Below are positions 8,529 to 17,467 of a DNA stretch of 46,825 nucleotides, piece by piece (position 1 is the stretch's first letter; the number at the start of each line of letters is the position of its first letter). The DNA comes from Acidobacteriota bacterium (GTDB lineage: Bacteria > Acidobacteriota > Terriglobia > Terriglobales > Acidobacteriaceae), in the NCBI GenBank assembly GCA_021805025.1, contig JAJZGF010000013.1, forward strand, positions 1 to 46,825. Direction: 5' to 3'. The notes under the pieces were generated by a model. That model ran no database searches, was not told the DNA's origin, and saw nothing but the letters and a program-made list of their open reading frames with translations. Both the position numbers and the translations under genes were made by a program.

Positions 8529-8957
8529 ATGCTGAAATATCTTTCAATCCTGGCTGTTGCTGCGGCGATTGCCGGTGGAATGACCTGCGCCGCACAGACC
8601 AATTCCAAAGTTGTGATTCCTGTGAAGAAGATTTCCCCGGTCGAGGGCAAACAGATGTACAAAAATTACTGTGCTCCGTGCCATGGCATCGACGGAAAGG
8701 GCAACGGCCCGGTCGCCGGCGCCCTCAAGGCATCGCCCACTGACCTTACCTTGCTGAGCAGGAACAACAATGGGAAGTTCCCTGACACGCACATCGTCAG
8801 TGTGATGGAGTTTGGCTCCAATCTTCCGGCGCACGGGTCAGCCGAAATGCCGGTCTGGGGTCCGATTTTTGGTAAGATGAACCAGATGAACGCAATGGAC
8901 AAGCAGCTCAGGATCAGCAATCTGAGCCGCTATATCAAGAGCCTCCAGGTGAAGTAA
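8529..8957 (+). CDS. Secreted monohaem cytochrome c
   Basis: A 142-residue class I c-type cytochrome for electron transfer in the periplasm. It starts with a cleavable signal peptide (MLKYLSILAVAAAIAGGMTCA, cut probably after AAQ), followed by one haem-binding CAPCH in YKNYCAPCHGIDGKGNGP and a C-terminal SAEMPVW that offers the axial methionine. The reading frame is open further upstream, but I chose the ATG at 8529 because it gives the signal peptide and has CGGAG six bases before it. The electron partner is unknown; neighbours give no hint, and the following methyltransferase gene is probably unrelated although only 55 bases away. Confidence 0.9.
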   Translation: MLKYLSILAVAAAIAGGMTCAAQTNSKVVIPVKKISPVEGKQMYKNYCAPCHGIDGKGNGPVAGALKASPTDLTLLSRNNNGKFPDTHIVSVMEFGSNLPAHGSAEMPVWGPIFGKMNQMNAMDKQLRISNLSRYIKSLQVK

Positions 8958-9012
8958 GGTTGAGCCAGCGGTCCGCTGCTAACCTTGGGGCCAAAGTACC
9001 TGGAGGAAGCAG

Positions 9013-10401
9013 ATGACCAAGCCGTCCCAATCCAAACCTGCAACAAAGTCGAAGGCGTCAAAAGCCCCAAGGGCTGCGGCGCCTGTGCACCAAAGCCGGA
9101 AGACGCCTTCAGCGAAGCGGACACCAGGCGGCAAAGACGCTCCACCTGAGTTGCCGCGGGCCGGGAATGCAGCGAACTTGCAAATGGGCGTGCGGGTCAA
9201 CCGGCGCGCCGCAGATCGCCTGCGCGCAGGGCACCTTTGGGTGTATTCGACCGACATTGAGCAGTTGGACACTCCGGGCGACACGCTTCCCGCACTGTTG
9301 CCCGTGGCGGACGGGCGCGGCATCCTGCTGGGGACCGCGCTTTACAGTCCAACGTCCATGATTGCGCTGCGCCTGGTGGCGCGCGAGGCGGTCGACGACG
9401 CAGGCTGGCTGGCTCTGCTTGAGACCCGGCTGCGCGCCGCGATCAAGCGCCGCAAGCCGATGCTGGACGAGGCCAACAACGCATGCCGTCTCTGCTTCAG
9501 CGAGGCGGACGAACTGCCGGGACTCGTCGTCGACAAATACGGCGCGTTGATTATCCTGCAACTGCTGGCCAGAGGGCTCGACTCCGCCGCAGTGCGCAAC
9601 GCCTGCACGCGCGTGCTGCGTGAGGAGCTGGAGCCCGCTTCGATTCTGGAGCGACCGGACCCGCGCATGCGCGAGCTGGAAGGGCTCGCCGCGTCGCATC
9701 TTGCGCCTCTGTGGGCAGCTCATGCGGACTCGCCCGCAACCGGCACCGCATTTCGCCTAAATGGGCTCACCTTTCATTACGATGCCAACGCAGGCCAGAA
9801 GACCGGCGCCTTCCTTGACCAGCGCGCGAACTATGCCGCCACACGCGACTGGGCCATGCGGTTGGGCGCGGTGGGCCGGGCCTTGGACGTCTGCTGCTAT
9901 CAGGGTGGGTTTGCCCTGCACCTTGCGGAGGTCTGCCGCCGGGTGACTGGAGTGGACGCTTCGCGCGGATCGCTCGAAGTGGCCGAGCGCAACCTAGCGG
10001 CAAATCAGGCCGGTTTGAAGGCTGAGGTCGATTGGGTGGCGGGCGATGCTTTTGAGGTTCTGCGCGGATGGTCGGATGCCGGGGAGCGCTTCGACACGAT
10101 TGTGCTGGACCCGCCGGCCTTTGCCAAAACCCGGCGCGCGGTGGAAGGCGCACTGCGCGGCTACAAGGAGCTGAACCTGCGCGCACTGCGCATGGTCGAG
10201 CCGGGCGGATTGCTGGTGACCTGCTCATGCAGCCACCACGTGGGGTGGGAGGACTTGCAGGGTGCGGTTGCTGCTGCTTCACTGGACGCGCACCGACGGG
10301 TGCGCCTGCTGGAGCGCCGCGGCGCAGCGCTGGACCACCCGGTGGTGCTGAATCTGCCTGAGACGGAGTACTTGAAGTGTCTTGTGCTGCAGGTTGAATA
10401 G
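9013..10401 (+). CDS. rlmI: Class I rRNA methyltransferase, RlmI-like (PUA-SAM fusion)
   Basis: This 462-residue protein resembles RlmI, which methylates a cytosine C5 in 23S rRNA using S-adenosylmethionine. After a Lys/Ala/Pro-rich N-terminal tail of about 55 residues comes a PUA domain (GVRVNRRAADRLRAGHLWVY), the central EEHEA-like region with LPGLVVDKYG, and a Rossmann methyltransferase domain with DVCCYQGGFALHLA, GVDASRGSLEVAERN and the catalytic-loop DPPAFAKTR. A C-terminal SCSHHVGW is also family-like. The ATG has a GGAGGA ribosome site. The N-terminal tail is longer than in E. coli and basic, plausible for RNA contact. Whether the target is the same cytosine is inference. Confidence 0.88.
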   Translation: MTKPSQSKPATKSKASKAPRAAAPVHQSRKTPSAKRTPGGKDAPPELPRAGNAANLQMGVRVNRRAADRLRAGHLWVYSTDIEQLDTPGDTLPALLPVADGRGILLGTALYSPTSMIALRLVAREAVDDAGWLALLETRLRAAIKRRKPMLDEANNACRLCFSEADELPGLVVDKYGALIILQLLARGLDSAAVRNACTRVLREELEPASILERPDPRMRELEGLAASHLAPLWAAHADSPATGTAFRLNGLTFHYDANAGQKTGAFLDQRANYAATRDWAMRLGAVGRALDVCCYQGGFALHLAEVCRRVTGVDASRGSLEVAERNLAANQAGLKAEVDWVAGDAFEVLRGWSDAGERFDTIVLDPPAFAKTRRAVEGALRGYKELNLRALRMVEPGGLLVTCSCSHHVGWEDLQGAVAAASLDAHRRVRLLERRGAALDHPVVLNLPETEYLKCLVLQVE

Positions 10402-10455
10402 GACCGGCTCACGCTGACTGAGTCGGCGCCACTGCCCCCGTTGTGTGAACACGTT

Positions 10456-11067
10456 CTAGGCATGGGCTGCGCGGTGCAGCGCCCAGCGCGGAAAGATGCG
10501 ATTTCGCCAGCAAGCGGAAGGGGCCTGAACCGGAGCAGCGGCTTCTAGTTCTCCAGGCAGCGGAGCAGTGCGCATTTGCGCCAGGGTTTCCTTGACCTGG
10601 GCGCGCAGTTCTTCCACCTCAAAGATGCAGGAACGCAGATAGGCAGAGACCGTGAGGCCCGCCTCGGCGGCGCGGGCATGCATCCGGTCGCTCTCTGCGG
10701 CGCCCAGGCGAATGGTGACGCTGGCGGACTTCCGATCCCCTACGAGCCCGGCGGATCGCACAGACGTGCGGCTGGATGCTGGTTCACGCGTGGAAGGAGG
10801 CTGGACTGCCGTACTTCCGTCAGCCTGGGCTGCGTTCTGATAGGCCCCGCGGCTTCGGTCCGTCGGCGCGGAGTTGCTGCGATGGCGTGCGTGGGTGCGA
10901 AGCGCCTGCTCATAGCTGAGTGTGGCGATGTCGTCCGCCAGTCCGTCATCGCGCCAGGCAGTTGCGGGCTTGGGCGCAGGCGACGAAAGTGCAGCCAGCA
11001 ATGCGGAGAAGCTGGCCGCTGCGTGTGATTCGGAGTTGTCCGCTGTGGTCTGCATGGCACTGAGCAT
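10456..11067 (-). CDS. Hypothetical protein with C-terminal ribbon-helix-helix-like domain
   Basis: A 203-residue protein I cannot name. The first 110 residues are low-complexity (Ala/Ser/Pro/Arg-rich). Residues of about 112-165 read SASVTIRLGAAESDRMHARA, then a helix and LTVSAYLRSCIFEVEELRAQVKETL. That is the beta-strand, helix, turn, helix pattern of plasmid-mobilisation/MobC-like and Arc-type ribbon-helix-helix proteins, which dimerise and bind DNA. It lies 114 bases downstream of the GAF-EAL gene on the same strand, so it may be cotranscribed. No relaxase or toxin partner lies nearby. Two ATGs (11067, 11055) are possible starts; neither has a clear ribosome site. Confidence 0.65.
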   Translation of the reverse strand: MLSAMQTTADNSESHAAASFSALLAALSSPAPKPATAWRDDGLADDIATLSYEQALRTHARHRSNSAPTDRSRGAYQNAAQADGSTAVQPPSTREPASSRTSVRSAGLVGDRKSASVTIRLGAAESDRMHARAAEAGLTVSAYLRSCIFEVEELRAQVKETLAQMRTAPLPGELEAAAPVQAPSACWRNRIFPRWALHRAAHA

Positions 11068-11181
11068 AAGCGACTGCGCAGGATGCTTGAGAGAGTTTCA
11101 ACCTTGGTCATCAGGCAGACTTCCCGCAGTGAAATGCAGAAGGGTAGATTCCCTAAAGAGGAATCGAGGGAAGCTGCGGAG

Positions 11182-12576
11182 CTAGATGGCCGCAAGGGCC
11201 ACTGCCTCGTCGAAGTCCGGCAGCACGCGGCCGGGGAAGCGGAGCAGGCGCGAGATTTCTTTGGCGGGCATGGCCTGAGCGAACAGGTATCCCTGGCCGA
11301 ATTGGCAACCCATCTGGCGCAGCATCCTGTACTGCTCGCGCGTCTCGATACCTTCGGCCACCACGTCCATGCGCAGCGCGCGGGCCAGTTCGATGATGGT
11401 GCGTACAATCTGGCGCGGCTGGTCGCCGTCGGTCATCCGTCCGACGAAGGAGCGGTCAATTTTCAACATGTCGAATGGGAATGAGTGGAGCTGGTTGAGC
11501 GAGCTGTATCCCGTACCGAAGTCGTCCATGAGCAGGCAGACGCCCAGCTGATGAAGTGCGCTGAGAACATCCTGTGCCGTGTGCATGTTGGGAATCAGGC
11601 TGGATTCTGTCATTTCCAAGCCAAGCTGTCGGCTTCCTACGCCGGAGCTTGCAATGAGCGACGCGACATGGCTAGCCAGTCCCTTGCGCGAGAATTGGCT
11701 GGCGGACAGGTTCACACAGACCCGCAGGGAAACATTGCGGGGGTCTTCGCGATTCCATATCTCGATTTGCTGGCAGGCTTCAGCCAGCCCCCATTCTCCG
11801 ATCGGCAGGATGAGTCCGCAGGCCTCGGCCTTCGGGATGAACTCCATGGGAGGGATCAGGCCGCGCTCCGGGTGCTGCCAGCGAATGAGAGCCTCCACGC
11901 CGACGATGCGTCGCGTGGCAAGGTCGATTTCGGGCTGGTAATGCAGCACAAACTCCTTTCGCTCCAAAGCGCCGCGGAGGTCTGCGCTGCGCGGCCAGGC
12001 TGCGGCACCGGAACTGACCGGCGTGCCGCGGGGTTTGCGGGCTTCCGGCCGACTGATGGTCCGCCGCAGCCGCTTCAACTCCAGGTGATTTGCGGCCAGA
12101 TCAGCTAAACCCTCGAGCATCGCAATCTCATCGCCGGGGATTGCCGGAAGAGGGTGGCGGTTCAGAATGCTGAGTACACCCAGAACGTGCCCGTCATTGG
12201 CGCGGATCGGCACCCCGGCGAAGCCTGCCGCTTCAAACCGTGGAACGATTGTGCGGCGAAGCTGCAAACGTGGGTGGAGGGCGATATCCGGAATGATGAC
12301 GGGCCCGTCGCTTTCGAGAATCAGTTCGAGAAAGGAAGGTTTTCTGGGCAGTTCCTGGATGGTCTCACCCCAGGACGATTTGATCCAAACGCGTGGTCCG
12401 TCAAAGAAGCCGAGCAGCGCCAGATCGGCATGGAAAAACTCGGCGGCCATGCGGGTGATGGTGTCGTAGGCCGGTTCGGGAGCTGTGTCGAGAATGCCCG
12501 CGGAGATGAGCGCGGCAAGCCGGCTCGCCTCCTGTTCCGATTCCGATTGCGAAAGGTTGGCATCCAAGTGTGGCAT
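11182..12576 (-). CDS. GAF-EAL cyclic di-GMP phosphodiesterase
   Basis: A cytoplasmic two-domain signalling protein of 464 residues (491 if translation begins at the TTG at 12657; I prefer the ATG at 12576). The N-terminal half is a GAF sensor domain (LAALISAGILDTAPEPAYD, then GVPIRANDGHVLGVLSILNRH). The C-terminal half is an EAL domain that should hydrolyse c-di-GMP to pGpG. Its catalytic set looks intact: VEALIRW, the ExT-type EMTES, DDFGTGYSSL, the lysine of DMLKIDRSFV, VAEGIET, and the GQGYLF end motif. There is no GGDEF domain or membrane segment. The GAF ligand cannot be told. The short inverted repeat GATTCC/GGAATC (11147-11165) lies downstream, ahead of the ribbon-helix-helix-like gene. 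Confidence 0.9.
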   Translation of the reverse strand: MPHLDANLSQSESEQEASRLAALISAGILDTAPEPAYDTITRMAAEFFHADLALLGFFDGPRVWIKSSWGETIQELPRKPSFLELILESDGPVIIPDIALHPRLQLRRTIVPRFEAAGFAGVPIRANDGHVLGVLSILNRHPLPAIPGDEIAMLEGLADLAANHLELKRLRRTISRPEARKPRGTPVSSGAAAWPRSADLRGALERKEFVLHYQPEIDLATRRIVGVEALIRWQHPERGLIPPMEFIPKAEACGLILPIGEWGLAEACQQIEIWNREDPRNVSLRVCVNLSASQFSRKGLASHVASLIASSGVGSRQLGLEMTESSLIPNMHTAQDVLSALHQLGVCLLMDDFGTGYSSLNQLHSFPFDMLKIDRSFVGRMTDGDQPRQIVRTIIELARALRMDVVAEGIETREQYRMLRQMGCQFGQGYLFAQAMPAKEISRLLRFPGRVLPDFDEAVALAAI

Positions 12577-12744
12577 GGCGTCTCTGATCCCGGCGACTTC
12601 GCGAACTTCTGCACTGCGCCTGGACAGGGCGAGCGGCGCCCAGGGCAAGGCCGCCAAGGCCTCGCCCTCACCTTATCGGACAAATGCGTATGAGACTTGA
12701 GAGGTTGAGGGGGTTGTTGCGGAATCGACCACGCGCAGGGGCAA

Positions 12745-14871
12745 CTAGTGTGCGGCTGGCGCAGGTCCCGTTTCGGTCCATAGGAATGTGAGCTGGTCGG
12801 CGTCGTCCTGCACCCGTTGCGCCACGCTCACGCCCGCGGAGTGGCCACCGCTGGTGCTGTAGTGGAGCAGAACGGGCCTGCCGCTGGAGGAAGCTGCCTG
12901 CACCAGTGCCGCCATCTTGCGGGCATGCAGCGGGTCGACCCGCGTATCGCTGTCGCCGGTGAAGAAAAGAATTGCCGGGTAGGCGGTGCCCGCTTTCACG
13001 TTCTGGTAGGGCGAGTACTTGAGCAGATCGCGGAACTGCGTCTCGTTGTCTGAGGAGCCATACTCGGTGGTCCAGTGCGAGCCCTGGAGAAAGCGCTGGT
13101 AGCGCAGCATGTCCAGCAGCGGATAGCCGCAAACGACAGCCGAAAACAGCTCAGGATGCTGCGTGATCGCGGCCCCCATCAGCAGGCCTCCGTTCGATGC
13201 GCCGGTGATGGCCAGGCGATCCGGCGAGGTGTACTTCTGGGCGATCAGGTACCGGGCCGCCGCAAACCAGTCATCAAAGACATTCTGCTTCTTCTCAAAC
13301 ATCGCCTGCTCGTGCCAGTGCTCGCCGTATTCGCCGCCCCCACGCAGGTTGGGCAGGGCAAACCAGCCTCCCTGCTCCATCCACCAGGCCCACGCTGGAC
13401 TCCAGACGGGCGTAAAACTGAAGTCGAAGCCGCCATAGCCGGTCATCAACAGGCGAGCCGTGCCATCCTGCTTCAGCCCCTTTCTGCCCGCGATGAACAT
13501 GGGAATCCGCGTGCCGTCCCTGGAGGCATAAAACACCTGCCTGAGCTCGTACTGGCCGGAGTCGAGCGGGACCTGCGGCTGGCCAAAGATCTCTCGTTTT
13601 CCCGTAAGGGTGTCGATGCGGAACAGCGTCGGCGGCTGAATGAAAGATTGAAAGCTGAAGAAGCCATAGCGGTCCACAGCGCGGCCATAGACGGTCGAGC
13701 CCGTGCCGATCCCGTCGTAAGGAATCGCGCCCGTCAACTTGCCGTCCAGCGTGTAAACCGCGGTCTCCGTCTTTACATCCTTGAGGCGCGTCACATAAAG
13801 CTTGCCGCCCACGATCGAGGAGTCCTGGATGGCATCGGGTGCTTCCGGCACAATCGTGGTCCACGCCTCCGGCGCCACGCCGGGATCGGCGCGCAGAATG
13901 CGGCCGTTGGGCGCCTTGTAGTCGCTTTGCATATACCAGGCGCCCTTGGCCCATGTGGCAGAAAAGCGCGCATCCAGTGACCAGACCAGGACCTCGAAAG
14001 GGGCGTTTGGCCTGGTGAGATCGCGAAAGACAATGTCAACTCTCCGCGCCGGAACGCCGCGATGAATAGTGACGACCAGATACCGTCCGTCATCGGTGAT
14101 CTCCGATCCAAACAGATCGATCGGGCCGAGCGGTTCGCCTCGAAATTCGCGGCCGAAGATGAGGGCGTCCCGTGTAACCCGCGTACCCAGCACGTGCAGG
14201 TAGAGCAGCGAACCCTGCATGTTAGTGCGCGTGTAATAGAGGCCCGAGCCGTCCGTCGTGAATTCGACGGAATGGTACAGTCCTTGCGGCAGAGTGTCTT
14301 CCAGCGTTTTGCCGGTTTTGAGATTGAAGATGTGGACGACGGTCTCATCCGCGCCGCCCTGCCTCATGCCGTATGCGATCAGATTTCCGTCGCGGGAGAC
14401 ATCAATGAGGGTGAGCGAAGTGTTCGGGTCGCGGCTGATCGCCGCAGGGTCCAGGAGGCGCTCGTCCTTGCTCGTCCAGCCCCGCCGGACGTAGATCGAC
14501 GCCTGATCTTCTCCCGCCTCGCGCTTGAGGAAGTAATAACGGTCCATGCGCTGGACAGGAATGGACCATGCGGCAATATGCTCCAGAGCATCCAGGTCGT
14601 CCACCACATGAGGGAGAATCCGCGCCTGCTTGAAATAGCGGCCGGTGTACTCATTTTCTGCGTCGATAAAGGTGCGGGTTTCAGGGCTCTTTGCATCTTC
14701 CAGCCAGCGGTAGCTGTCCGCAATCCGGATGCCGAAGTAGCTGTCGTAAACCGGATTGACCGCCGCCGGTGGAGGAGGCGGAAGCGTGATGCCGTCGCGT
14801 CCATGAATGGTCTGGGCGGTCATGCTGCTCAGGGCAAGAATGGTCAACGCAAAAACACGCGCTGTTTTCAT
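12745..14871 (-). CDS. Secreted prolyl oligopeptidase family serine peptidase
   Basis: A 708-residue S9A-type peptidase that would cleave short peptides after proline. It has a signal peptide (MKTARVFALTILALSSMTAQ), a seven-bladed beta-propeller over roughly 60-430 and a C-terminal alpha/beta-hydrolase domain. The catalytic triad is visible: Ser559 in GASNGG, Asp642 in GDSDTRV and His677 in SGGHSAG, spaced like the pig enzyme. The start was set at 14871 and not at 14895 because GGAGG stands just before it and the signal peptide begins there. The signal peptide suggests a periplasmic or secreted role in peptide scavenging. The gene is divergent from murJ. Confidence 0.94.
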   Translation of the reverse strand: MKTARVFALTILALSSMTAQTIHGRDGITLPPPPPAAVNPVYDSYFGIRIADSYRWLEDAKSPETRTFIDAENEYTGRYFKQARILPHVVDDLDALEHIAAWSIPVQRMDRYYFLKREAGEDQASIYVRRGWTSKDERLLDPAAISRDPNTSLTLIDVSRDGNLIAYGMRQGGADETVVHIFNLKTGKTLEDTLPQGLYHSVEFTTDGSGLYYTRTNMQGSLLYLHVLGTRVTRDALIFGREFRGEPLGPIDLFGSEITDDGRYLVVTIHRGVPARRVDIVFRDLTRPNAPFEVLVWSLDARFSATWAKGAWYMQSDYKAPNGRILRADPGVAPEAWTTIVPEAPDAIQDSSIVGGKLYVTRLKDVKTETAVYTLDGKLTGAIPYDGIGTGSTVYGRAVDRYGFFSFQSFIQPPTLFRIDTLTGKREIFGQPQVPLDSGQYELRQVFYASRDGTRIPMFIAGRKGLKQDGTARLLMTGYGGFDFSFTPVWSPAWAWWMEQGGWFALPNLRGGGEYGEHWHEQAMFEKKQNVFDDWFAAARYLIAQKYTSPDRLAITGASNGGLLMGAAITQHPELFSAVVCGYPLLDMLRYQRFLQGSHWTTEYGSSDNETQFRDLLKYSPYQNVKAGTAYPAILFFTGDSDTRVDPLHARKMAALVQAASSSGRPVLLHYSTSGGHSAGVSVAQRVQDDADQLTFLWTETGPAPAAH

Positions 14872-15228
14872 GCAACCTCCGCGTAATCCATGCATTCTCC
14901 CCGTGAATCGCCTGTGGTAAAAGTCCAGGCTTGAAAGGGAACGACTTTACAGTCTGCCGAAAAACGCGATGCTTTGAAAGGGCGCGCCTTCAGCCGTTCC
15001 GTGAGCCGCAGCCTCTTGAGTCGTGCCGCACAGCCGGCCGTCCGCATCGCGTCACCCCGATCAGCTTGCACCCAAGAATACAGCGTCGAGAGCGCGGGGC
15101 AGGGAAGGGAATTGCGGTTGTTGAGGCGCCGCAAGAGAGCCAGCCCGGTAAAATCGACAGCAGTGGAAGAAACCTCCAGGACAGGGACGAACAGAAGCCC
15201 CGAGGCACGCTGGAAGCGCGCACTTGGG
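14872..15228. other. Divergent spacer between the prolyl oligopeptidase and murJ
   Basis: The plus-strand frame of murJ stays open back to a TTG at 14974, so part of this 357-base gap could be an 85-residue N-terminal extension of MurJ. That stretch is Arg/Ser/Ala-rich and unlike the family, so I leave it as non-coding. On the minus side a GGAGG site precedes the peptidase ATG. I see no confident promoter boxes. Confidence 0.35.
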
Positions 15229-16809
15229 ATGCTGCGTCCCTCGCATGCGCATTCGGCGTTCAGCGCGACGGTGGTGCTGATGGCTTCCACATTTCTGTCC
15301 AAGATCATTGGTCTGGTTCGAGTCAAGTACATCATGTGGCTCTTTGGCAGCGGCATGCAGGCCGATGCTCTGAACGCAGCCTTTGTGCTGCCCGACATGA
15401 TCTCCTACTTTCTCGTCGGAGGCGCGGCATCCATCACCTTCGTCACTATCCTCACGCGCTATCGCGAAACGGGGCGGGAGGCGGAGGGTGAGCGATCTCT
15501 CTCTGTCATTCTCAGCACTATGTACCTGGTGCTGGGCGGGGCCATTGTGTTGGCTGAGATTCTTGCTCCGTTCTACGTGCAAAAGATGTTTCCCGGTTAC
15601 GATGCGCAAAAGGCAGCCCTGTGCGTACGCCTGACGCGCATTCTGCTGCCTGCGCAGCTCTGCTTTTTTGCCGGTGGAGTCTTTGGCGCCGTGCTTCTGG
15701 TGCGCAAGCAGTTCAACGTACAGGCCGTCACGCCGCTCATTTATAACCTCGGTACGATTGTTGGGGGCGTTCTGCTGGTCAGGCAGCTTGGCGTCTCTTC
15801 GCTCGCCCTGGGGACGGTGGCAGGCGCATTCTTTGGCCCATTCTTTCTGAGCTGGTTTTTTGCGCGGCGTCTCGGCACGCGTTACCGGCCCATTCTTGAC
15901 TGGCAGGATGAGGGCCTGCGGGAGTGGGTCCGCTTGTCGTTGCCGCTGATGGCGGGCGTCTCCCTGGTCACGGCAGATAGCTGGATCATTGCGCACTTTG
16001 CCTCGCGCATCGGCGGGGCGGTCTCGCTGTTCAACTATGCCAAGCAGCTTTTCACTGCGCCCACAGCGGTGCTGGCCCAGGCGGCGGGTGCGGCTTCCAT
16101 GCCCTTCTTCGCAAGCCTGTGGTCCAGAGAAAGTCACTACGAATTTGCCAATGAGGTCGCGGACTCTGTCTCGCGCGTGGCCTGCCTCGGCCTGCTGTCG
16201 GCTTCCGTCATGATCGCTCTGGGTGAGACGATGATCGACCTTGTCTTTACCGGCGGCAGATTTTCAACCTCCGACGCGCACCTCTGTGCCATCTATTTTT
16301 CCATCTTCTCCATCTCCACATTTCTGTGGTCAGCGCAGGCAATCTACGCGCGCGCATTCTATGCGGCAGGCAATACCTTTGTGCCGATGGTCGCGAGCAC
16401 CCTGGTGACCGTCGTGTCGCTGCCCATCTATGCGTCGCTCTTTCACGGGTATGGGGCAATGGGCCTAGCCGCGGCCTCAGACATTGGGATTGCGATGCAG
16501 ACCCTCACCATTGGCGCGCTGCTGCACCAGCGGCACATGGTCTCTCTGGCGAGTCTTGACTACGCCGAGCTGGGCCGCTGCCTCGCGGCATCCGTGGCCA
16601 GCGGCGTCGTTGTCTGGCTGCTCTTCAGTTGGCTCGGAGGCAAACTCATCCATGCGACGGGAATATCCCAGCCCGTGCATGGGCGTGCCGCAGACCTTGC
16701 GGTGTTGATGGCCGGTGGAGCTGTCTGGCTGGCGGTCACGGACCGAATTCTTGCCGGGACTGGATCCGCGTTGCCGCGCACGGTCCGCAGCCGGCTTGGC
16801 CTCGGCTAA
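15229..16809 (+). CDS. murJ: Lipid II flippase MurJ (MviN)
   Basis: MurJ moves lipid II across the inner membrane for peptidoglycan synthesis. The product has the MOP-exporter layout with about 14 hydrophobic segments and begins its first helix at TVVLMASTFLSKIIGLVRVKYIMWLFG, with the family's SxxxGxxR pattern in SKIIGLVR. The later FNVQAVTPLIYNLG and NYAKQLFTAPTAVLAQAAGAASMPFF stretches are also typical. From the ATG at 15229 it is 526 residues, the normal family length; the open frame continues to a TTG at 14974. The arginine in IGLVRVKY is consistent with the conserved lumen charges. It stands alone, divergent from the peptidase gene. Confidence 0.93.
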   Translation: MLRPSHAHSAFSATVVLMASTFLSKIIGLVRVKYIMWLFGSGMQADALNAAFVLPDMISYFLVGGAASITFVTILTRYRETGREAEGERSLSVILSTMYLVLGGAIVLAEILAPFYVQKMFPGYDAQKAALCVRLTRILLPAQLCFFAGGVFGAVLLVRKQFNVQAVTPLIYNLGTIVGGVLLVRQLGVSSLALGTVAGAFFGPFFLSWFFARRLGTRYRPILDWQDEGLREWVRLSLPLMAGVSLVTADSWIIAHFASRIGGAVSLFNYAKQLFTAPTAVLAQAAGAASMPFFASLWSRESHYEFANEVADSVSRVACLGLLSASVMIALGETMIDLVFTGGRFSTSDAHLCAIYFSIFSISTFLWSAQAIYARAFYAAGNTFVPMVASTLVTVVSLPIYASLFHGYGAMGLAAASDIGIAMQTLTIGALLHQRHMVSLASLDYAELGRCLAASVASGVVVWLLFSWLGGKLIHATGISQPVHGRAADLAVLMAGGAVWLAVTDRILAGTGSALPRTVRSRLGLG

Positions 16810-17467
16810 CGCAGGGCCAGCGCAGGACAATCGCAAGCACACTGGAATTCCGGAAGAGGAAACGCGCAGATCCGTAGAAGCTTCATCCCGCACCTCCGAC
16901 GGGCTCATCAAATCCCATCCGATCCCATTCCATCCAGTCGAGAACCGGTGCCTCCTGCAATTCCACAGGACAGTTTTGTAACCGGCATCGTCCCACCGCC
17001 GCCGTCCGCGCGCCAATTTGCGGCCGTCAAGCCCCCGTATCCAACAATGCCCCCCAAACCCTTCATTCCATGTGCCAAAAACCTGCGCTTGACTTGCAGA
17101 TCATTTCCCTCTTAAGGCGCACACTGGAGATACTCATGCACTCAGCCATCTCCAATCCGTCCGCGCTCACCCCGGTTCAGTCTGTCCGCTATGCCCCGGT
17201 CGCTCCTACGGAAAAAATACCGTCATTCCACCCTGCAAAATTTGCAGTATTCCGCAGTTGGTTTGCGGGTTCTACCGAGGCCGCTTTTGATTCATCTTCG
17301 CTTTTTCCGGTCGCGTCGGATGCAACGCCCGGCAGATGCATTGCCTCCTGCGGCTCATGCTCGTCCTGCCATGGCCCTGCACGGCAGTGGTCTCCCGCGC
17401 AAGACACAAAAGCTCCCGCACGTGCGGGAGCTTTGCGCTGGTATGGAGCTGCGAAGCGGAGGCTGGA
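16810..17467. other. Intergenic region between murJ and bactofilin
   Basis: A 658-base stretch without a gene I can support. A plus-strand frame from an ATG at 17137 has GGAG before it and runs to 17945, but it passes through the bactofilin terminator and lies antisense to bactofilin, so I treat it as a shadow. Other structure: a 15-base palindrome CTGCAAA-A-TTTGCAG at 17233-17247, and the bactofilin terminator at 17409-17434. Confidence 0.45.
17409..17434 (-). terminator. Intrinsic terminator of the bactofilin gene, perfect 26-base palindrome
   Basis: The arms AAAGCTCCCGCAC and GTGCGGGAGCTTT are exact reverse complements. Read on the minus strand, 33 bases after the bactofilin stop codon, the stem ends in a T-rich run (CTTTTGTGT), as expected of a Rho-independent terminator. 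On the plus strand the run after the stem is only three T, so termination is probably strongest for bactofilin. Confidence 0.8.

Noticed and set aside
10430..10460. TGTGTGAACACGTTCTAGG resembling GTGTGAACAGACCCTAG near 229-247
   Set aside because: The shared part is about ten bases, too short to call a repeat without a genome count.
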